This document shows, in pieces, positions 5,237 through 8,779 of a stretch of DNA of 8,779 bases. The stretch comes from an uncultured Candidatus Saccharibacteria bacterium (GTDB lineage: Bacteria; Patescibacteriota; Saccharimonadia; Saccharimonadales; Saccharimonadaceae), in the NCBI GenBank assembly GCA_947364965.1, contig CANAUU010000036.1:1-8779 (forward strand), given 5' to 3'. Position 1 is the stretch's first letter. Every line of letters begins with the position of its first letter. The position numbers were made by a program, and so were the translations under genes. Under the pieces are notes generated by a model. It made no database searches and was not told the DNA's origin. It saw only the letters and a program-made list of their open reading frames with translations.

Positions 5237-6343
5237 ATGGAAATTAAGATTGGACAAGAAAAGCTTGCAAAAGCATTAAACCATGTCAGCAAGGTAGCGG
5301 CGGGGTCAAGGGCAACTTTGCCAATTCTTAACAATGTTTTAATTAGGGTGGATGAGAATAAGGTATCGCTTACAACGACGAACCTAGATATGGCAGTGGT
5401 GAGTTTTCTGCCAGCGGCGGGGTGTAAAAACGGGGTGGTGACGGTGCCGGCGAGGTTGATAGCGGAGTTTGTGAGTAATTTGCCGCGGGGAGAGATAGTG
5501 GAGATTACGGCGGAGGGTGAAAAGGTTGAGATTAAAGCTGGGGGGTATACTTCGAGTATCAATGGGGCGCCGGCGGATGATTTTCCGGAATTACCAGAGA
5601 TTGAAGAAGGCAAGGTGGTGAAGTTTGTGATAGGGGTGGATGAATTTAAGGATGGGTTGGCGCAGGTGATGGTGGCGGTGAGTAATGATACGACGCGGCC
5701 GGCGTTGACTGGCGTATATTTTAATACGTTCGAAGATGGGCTATATCTTGCGGCGACGGACGGGTATCGTTTGGCGGAGCGGAAGATATTGAAGGGGGCG
5801 GGAGCGGAGGTGATGGCGATTGTGCCGGCACCGTCACTTCGGACGGTAATGGGTTTACTTGGGGATGAGGCGACAGAGATTGAGATTTTGTTTGATGAAA
5901 CACAGGTGCGGTTTAGGCTGGGCGAAGTTGAAGTGACGTCGAAGCTGATTGATGGTTCGTTCCCTGATTATCGACAGCTGATCCCGAAAGAAACAGAGAT
6001 TAAAGTTGGGTTGCCGCGAGATGAGCTGACGCGGGTGACGAAATTAGCAGCGTTGTTTGCGAAAGAAGTGGGTGGTTCGGTAGTTTGTGAAACGACTGTG
6101 GAAAACGGGGCGTTTTCGATTGCGTCAGTAGCGAATGAGTTGGGGGAAAACAAGTCAGAGATTGAGACTGAAGTAAAAAGCGATGGGAAGGTGACTCTGA
6201 ATTCGAGGTTTTTACTAGATGCTTTGAATGTGGTTGGTGGAAAAGATGTGAGTTTCGGGTTTTCTAACAAGTTGGATCCAGTGGTGCTTCGGAGCGATGT
6301 GACGGAAGACTATGTACATATTATTATGCCGCTCAAGAGCTAG
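5237..6343 (+). CDS. dnaN: DNA polymerase III beta subunit (sliding clamp)
   Basis: 368 residues, normal for the ring-forming beta clamp that tethers DNA polymerase III and other enzymes to DNA. The three repeated clamp domains can be laid out as about 1-122, 123-245 and 246-368. Recognisable motifs: GSRATLPILNNVLI near the N-terminus, FPELP (116-120), the domain 2 block TRPALTGVYF followed by LAATDGYRLA (TDGYRL at 174-179, part of the partner-binding pocket), SKLIDGSFPDYRQLIP (235-250), and the C-terminal HIIMPLKS, equivalent to the MPMRL-type tail that completes the pocket. A good Shine-Dalgarno supports the start. The stop codon TAG (6341-6343) is also the outer end of the long palindrome that separates it from recF. 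Confidence 0.97.
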   Translation: MEIKIGQEKLAKALNHVSKVAAGSRATLPILNNVLIRVDENKVSLTTTNLDMAVVSFLPAAGCKNGVVTVPARLIAEFVSNLPRGEIVEITAEGEKVEIKAGGYTSSINGAPADDFPELPEIEEGKVVKFVIGVDEFKDGLAQVMVAVSNDTTRPALTGVYFNTFEDGLYLAATDGYRLAERKILKGAGAEVMAIVPAPSLRTVMGLLGDEATEIEILFDETQVRFRLGEVEVTSKLIDGSFPDYRQLIPKETEIKVGLPRDELTRVTKLAALFAKEVGGSVVCETTVENGAFSIASVANELGENKSEIETEVKSDGKVTLNSRFLLDALNVVGGKDVSFGFSNKLDPVVLRSDVTEDYVHIIMPLKS

Positions 6344-6464
6344 AAAGGTTTTCTGTTGACTACTACCTCGTCAAACTTCCCAGTACGCGGTCGCCGTATG
6401 CTCAATACGGCTCCCTTGCGCGCTTCAAGTTTTTCTCGTATTAGCCTAACAGAAAACTTTTCTA
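6341..6464. repeat. 124-bp long imperfect palindrome between dnaN and recF (MITE-like or structured RNA)
   Basis: Outer arms of 17 bp, TAGAAAGGTTTTCTGTT (6341-6357) and AACAGAAAACTTTTCTA (6448-6464), pair fully apart from one G-T position, which is G-U in RNA. Inside, further paired blocks continue in register: CTA/TAG (6360-6362 with 6442-6444), TAC/GTA (6364-6366 with 6438-6440), AAACTT/AAGTTT (6373-6378 with 6427-6432), CGCG/CGCG (6386-6389 with 6419-6422), then GCCGTAT/ATACGGC (6393-6399 with 6405-6411) around a 5-nt loop. The hairpin loop sits at the geometric centre. The left end is the dnaN stop codon and the right end abuts the recF Shine-Dalgarno. No other copy is visible in this window. 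Confidence 0.75.
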
Positions 6465-6479
6465 GGGAGATTATGGAAA

Positions 6480-7505
6480 ATGGTGATTAGGCAAGTGAAA
6501 CTCACGAACTTTCGGTCACATGAGAGTTTTGTTTTGCAGTGTAATCCACAAACAACGACGATTATTGGGGAAAACGGTTGTGGAAAAACTTCGATCTTAG
6601 AGGCGATTTATGAGACTTTGCAGGGGAAAAGTTTTCGAGCGGTGGACCGAGAGATTGTGCGGCGGGGAGCAGAGTTTTATCGGGTGGAGCTGGAGTATGA
6701 GGATGGGCGGAAAGTGGTGGCGGTTTATGACGTTGCTCAAGGAAAAAAGGAGTTTCTGGCAGAGGATAAGAGGTCGCGAAGATTGCCCAAAAAGGTGAAA
6801 TATCCGATTGTTTTGTTTGAGCCGGATGATTTACATTTGGTGGGATCTAGCTCAGTGAGTCGGCGGAATTATTTTGATCGAGTTTTTGGGCAACTGTCAG
6901 AAAAATACAGCGAAGCACTCCTGCGATACAATAAGGCACTGCGTCAGCGAAATGAGCTTTTGAAGGACGAGGGGGTGAGGCAAGAGGATTTGTTTTCTTG
7001 GGATGTGCTTTTGACGCGGCATGGGGCGGAGCTCGCGGAGGGGCGCAGGAGATTCGTCGATGAAATAAATGAAAGATTTACGGAAGTCTATCGGTCGATT
7101 GCGGAGAATGAGGATGAGGTTTTGCTATCGTATGAGAGCTTGGTGGGCTCGGAGAGTGAGTCTTTGGCGAGATTGGGGCGAGATTTTGAACGGGATAGGC
7201 TACTAGGGCATACTGGGTATGGGGTGCATAGAGATAATTATGAGTTTATTTTTAATGGGGCAGGAGCGGACGGTTCAGCGAGTCGAGGCGAGGTGCGATC
7301 GAGTGTGCTAGCACTGAAGTTTATCGAGGCGGATATGGTAGTATCGGTTTTGGGGCGAAAGCCGGTAGTTTTGCTGGATGATGTGTTTTCTGAATTGGAT
7401 GAAAAACGGCAGAGGTGCTTGGTGAAGAATTTTCAGAGCAACCAAATTGTGTTAACTGCTGTTAGTGGTCAATATGATTCGGCTAACTGTGTTGTTTTGG
7501 AGTAA
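6480..7505 (+). CDS. recF: DNA replication and repair protein RecF
   Basis: 341 residues, slightly short of the roughly 360 common in the family. RecF is an SMC-like ATPase that binds gapped DNA and helps RecOR load RecA. Visible: N-terminal LTNFRSHESF, Walker A GENGCGKTSILEAI (G30-T37), the RecF block P115-DDLHLV followed by SRRNYFD, the conserved GYGVHRDNYEF (usually GPHRDD, so Pro and the second Asp are altered), the ABC-type signature SRGEVRSS (268-275, usually SxGQQR), and Walker B plus D-loop VVLLDDVFSELDEKRQ (296-311). GGGAG at 6465-6469, 10 nt upstream, supports ATG 6480. An ATG at 6473 is out of frame and stops after five codons. It is third in the dnaA-dnaN-recF order; gyrB does not follow. 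Confidence 0.95.
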   Translation: MVIRQVKLTNFRSHESFVLQCNPQTTTIIGENGCGKTSILEAIYETLQGKSFRAVDREIVRRGAEFYRVELEYEDGRKVVAVYDVAQGKKEFLAEDKRSRRLPKKVKYPIVLFEPDDLHLVGSSSVSRRNYFDRVFGQLSEKYSEALLRYNKALRQRNELLKDEGVRQEDLFSWDVLLTRHGAELAEGRRRFVDEINERFTEVYRSIAENEDEVLLSYESLVGSESESLARLGRDFERDRLLGHTGYGVHRDNYEFIFNGAGADGSASRGEVRSSVLALKFIEADMVVSVLGRKPVVLLDDVFSELDEKRQRCLVKNFQSNQIVLTAVSGQYDSANCVVLE

Positions 7506-7523
7506 GCAAGCTTTTGCTATTTT
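7505..7523 (+). terminator. Possible weak recF terminator
   Basis: AGCAA (7505-7509), loop GCTT, TTGCT (7514-7518), then ATTTTG, beginning on the last base of the recF stop codon. The 5-bp stem is short and the T-run is only four, so this is a weak candidate. Nothing better was found in the 82-bp gap to the convergent gene. Confidence 0.3.
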
Positions 7524-7587
7524 GTCGATTTTGGATTGTAGTACAGCTAATTTGGAGGTCATCATAGTCTTCGTGTGCGATATGGTT

Positions 7588-8779
7588 TTATGCGGCGTAG
7601 CTGCGGTTGCGGACGTCGGCGTAGATAATATATTGATTGTGAGCAATGAGGCGTTGTTCGGAGGAACTTTTAGCGAATTCTGGGGTGAGGTCAGCTTTGA
7701 TGGTGGCAGCGATTTCTTGACCGGTTGGAACTGGTGTATCTTCCATGGCGATACGGGTGCCAGCATCGTAGTTTTCGAGGAAGTCAGAGTAACCCGCTAA
7801 AGCAATAACGAGGTTAGCATCGTCTTTGGTCATACCAGTCACTCTAGCGAGATACCCTGAAGGAGAGTTATCTAGTGGATGTGTTTTTTCATAGCGCTCC
7901 TCATAGGCAGTGACGGGATTTTGGGAGCCCTCGTAGGCGCCCATTTGCTCTAGGAGACGCTGATCTTCAACGTATCGTTGATAATAGCGAAATTCATTGT
8001 TCCATTCTTCTCTTCCGTCATTGACACATTTTTTTCCTGTTGCCCAGTCTAGATTGGATAAATCTTCTGTTGCATGTAAAATACTGACAACATCGCCGAT
8101 AATAGGGACGTAGCCTAGAGCGTTGATGACACTATTGTTGGTTTGGAGGCTGCTCAGAATTCCGGCATCAGCTACGCCAAATGGGGAGGTGCGACTATTG
8201 CAGTATGTAATGTATTTTGCTAAGTTGGAATCGTCTTTAATTTCGTAACTATCGTTGCTGCCGTTGTGTGTGACTTGGCTGTTTATGGCGTTTTGGTATG
8301 TTGGGTCCTCTGGACTAAGCGAGATTGTGCTGGTGTCGATTGTGGTAATAGGATTGCAATAGATATCACCAACTGCACCAATAGACTCTAGGGCTGGACA
8401 GTCGCCAAAAGTTGTGATATAAGAGGTGTTTGGTCCGTCGGCTAAGGCTTTGCCGGAAAGACTGGTAATAGATTTGGATACTGTTCGTAGAAATGGTGTA
8501 ACTCCGAAAATTTTAGATGTAGTGAAGGTTGGTAATAAATTGTAGGCTATACTGCCAAAGAAGGTGTTTTTGTTTGTGATGTCGAATGGACTGAGCTTCA
8601 TGCGATCTACTTCAGCATTTAACGCTAAAACTTCGTTGGTTAGTTTGTTGTGTTGGGTGGCGGTTGTTTGTGTAGTGAGCGATAGTCCGCTTTTCATGGA
8701 GAGCATCATATTAAGACCAAAGCCGTTCATTAGGGTTTCGCCAAAAGGTTTACCAATGACAGTGATGGCCGTATTTACG
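7588..8779 (-). CDS. Unrecognised protein, C-terminal 396 residues (5' end beyond the window)
   Basis: The frame is open to the window edge: 16 further codons (VNTAITVIGKPFGETL) precede the Met at 8730, so that Met is probably internal. I recognise no family. Counting from that Met, there are modestly hydrophobic stretches at about 55-70 (NTFFGSIAYNLLPTF) and 203-220 (INALGYVPIIGDVVSI), but no clear membrane helix. Four Cys (in FGDCPA, IYCNP, TYCNS and KKCVND) lie within a Ser/Thr/Asn-rich region of about 100-240, which would suit disulfides in an exported domain. A charged aromatic helix (EEWNNEFRYYQRYVEDQRLL) follows, then a C-terminal part with EERYEKTHPLDNSPSGYLARVTG. It is convergent with recF and its codons look ordinary. 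An extracellular or envelope role is a guess. Confidence 0.8.
   Translation of the reverse strand, partial: VNTAITVIGKPFGETLMNGFGLNMMLSMKSGLSLTTQTTATQHNKLTNEVLALNAEVDRMKLSPFDITNKNTFFGSIAYNLLPTFTTSKIFGVTPFLRTVSKSITSLSGKALADGPNTSYITTFGDCPALESIGAVGDIYCNPITTIDTSTISLSPEDPTYQNAINSQVTHNGSNDSYEIKDDSNLAKYITYCNSRTSPFGVADAGILSSLQTNNSVINALGYVPIIGDVVSILHATEDLSNLDWATGKKCVNDGREEWNNEFRYYQRYVEDQRLLEQMGAYEGSQNPVTAYEERYEKTHPLDNSPSGYLARVTGMTKDDANLVIALAGYSDFLENYDAGTRIAMEDTPVPTGQEIAATIKADLTPEFAKSSSEQRLIAHNQYIIYADVRNRSYAA

Noticed and set aside
6341..6464. Long palindrome as an ordinary dnaN terminator
   Set aside because: The arms are far longer than intrinsic terminators, the loop region is about 90 nt, and no T-run follows the right arm.
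6097..6587. TGTGGAAAA matches inside dnaN (6097-6105) and recF (6579-6587)
   Set aside because: Each is explained by codons; the recF one encodes the conserved Walker A residues CGK. Isolated in coding sequence, they are not evidence of functional DnaA boxes.
7452..7766. Minus-strand frame antisense to the recF end, including MMTSKLAVLQSKIDKIAKACLL
   Set aside because: It looks helix-forming but overlaps recF and the unknown gene in other frames and has no Shine-Dalgarno; probably a shadow.
1..8779. Possible recoded TGA (code 25, as in some CPR), since all nine stops are TAA or TAG
   Set aside because: All genes read cleanly with the standard code, Trp is TGG, and I see no conserved Gly position filled by TGA. 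Nine stops are too few to infer recoding.
1..8779. CRISPR array, tRNA or rRNA genes, transposase, defence genes
   Set aside because: None seen on either strand; the TTCGG array has units too short and steps too uneven for CRISPR.

Overview
The window is a bacterial chromosome replication-origin neighbourhood. The gene order jag (khpB) - yidC - rnpA - rpmH on the minus strand, then dnaA - dnaN - recF on the plus strand, is the classic arrangement around oriC, with genes diverging from the origin. The protein flavour suggests a Candidatus Saccharibacteria (TM7) or related Patescibacteria/CPR genome: a short KhpB without the Jag N-terminal domain, a YidC with a long outside loop and a Lys where the groove Arg usually sits, and divergent DnaA and RecF motifs. 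This lineage call is an inference from remembered family features, not a search. The standard genetic code fits; all nine visible stops are TAA or TAG.

Layout. 1-912 (+) is the C-terminal part of a LytR-CpsA-Psr cell-envelope enzyme, and a perfect 10-bp hairpin lies between it and the convergent jag. 984-3136 (-) holds jag, yidC, rnpA and the 45-residue ribosomal protein gene rpmH (2999-3136). A UUCG-loop terminator separates rpmH from rnpA. rnpA and yidC each have an extended -10 box (TGnTATAAT) almost touching the start codon and no Shine-Dalgarno, so they may be made from leaderless or nearly leaderless mRNAs. 3137-3373 is a divergent rpmH/dnaA control region with four DnaA-box-like sites of the form TTTTCCACA. 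dnaA follows at 3374-4741.

4742-5236 is the probable oriC. Its left half carries nine same-strand TTCGG elements (core TGTTCGGGT), mostly 15-21 bp apart, which I cannot assign to any known origin element, plus a 10-bp AT-rich inverted repeat. Its right half carries about eleven DnaA-box-like sites. The last two are directly adjacent and are followed by a short GC stretch and a run of CTA/TTA triplets, matching the DnaA-trio unwinding element described in Bacillus subtilis. dnaN (5237-6343) and recF (6480-7505) follow. Between them, starting on the dnaN stop codon, lies a 124-bp, almost symmetric imperfect palindrome with 17-bp arms, either a MITE-like element or a structured RNA. The right edge (7588-8779, -) is the C-terminal 396 residues of a protein I do not recognise, convergent with recF.

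Functionally, dnaA, dnaN and recF supply initiation, the sliding clamp and gap repair. rpmH and rnpA serve translation and tRNA processing, and yidC with khpB serves membrane protein insertion and RNA binding. The most unusual content is non-coding: the TTCGG array, the long palindrome, and the promoter-on-start-codon arrangement.
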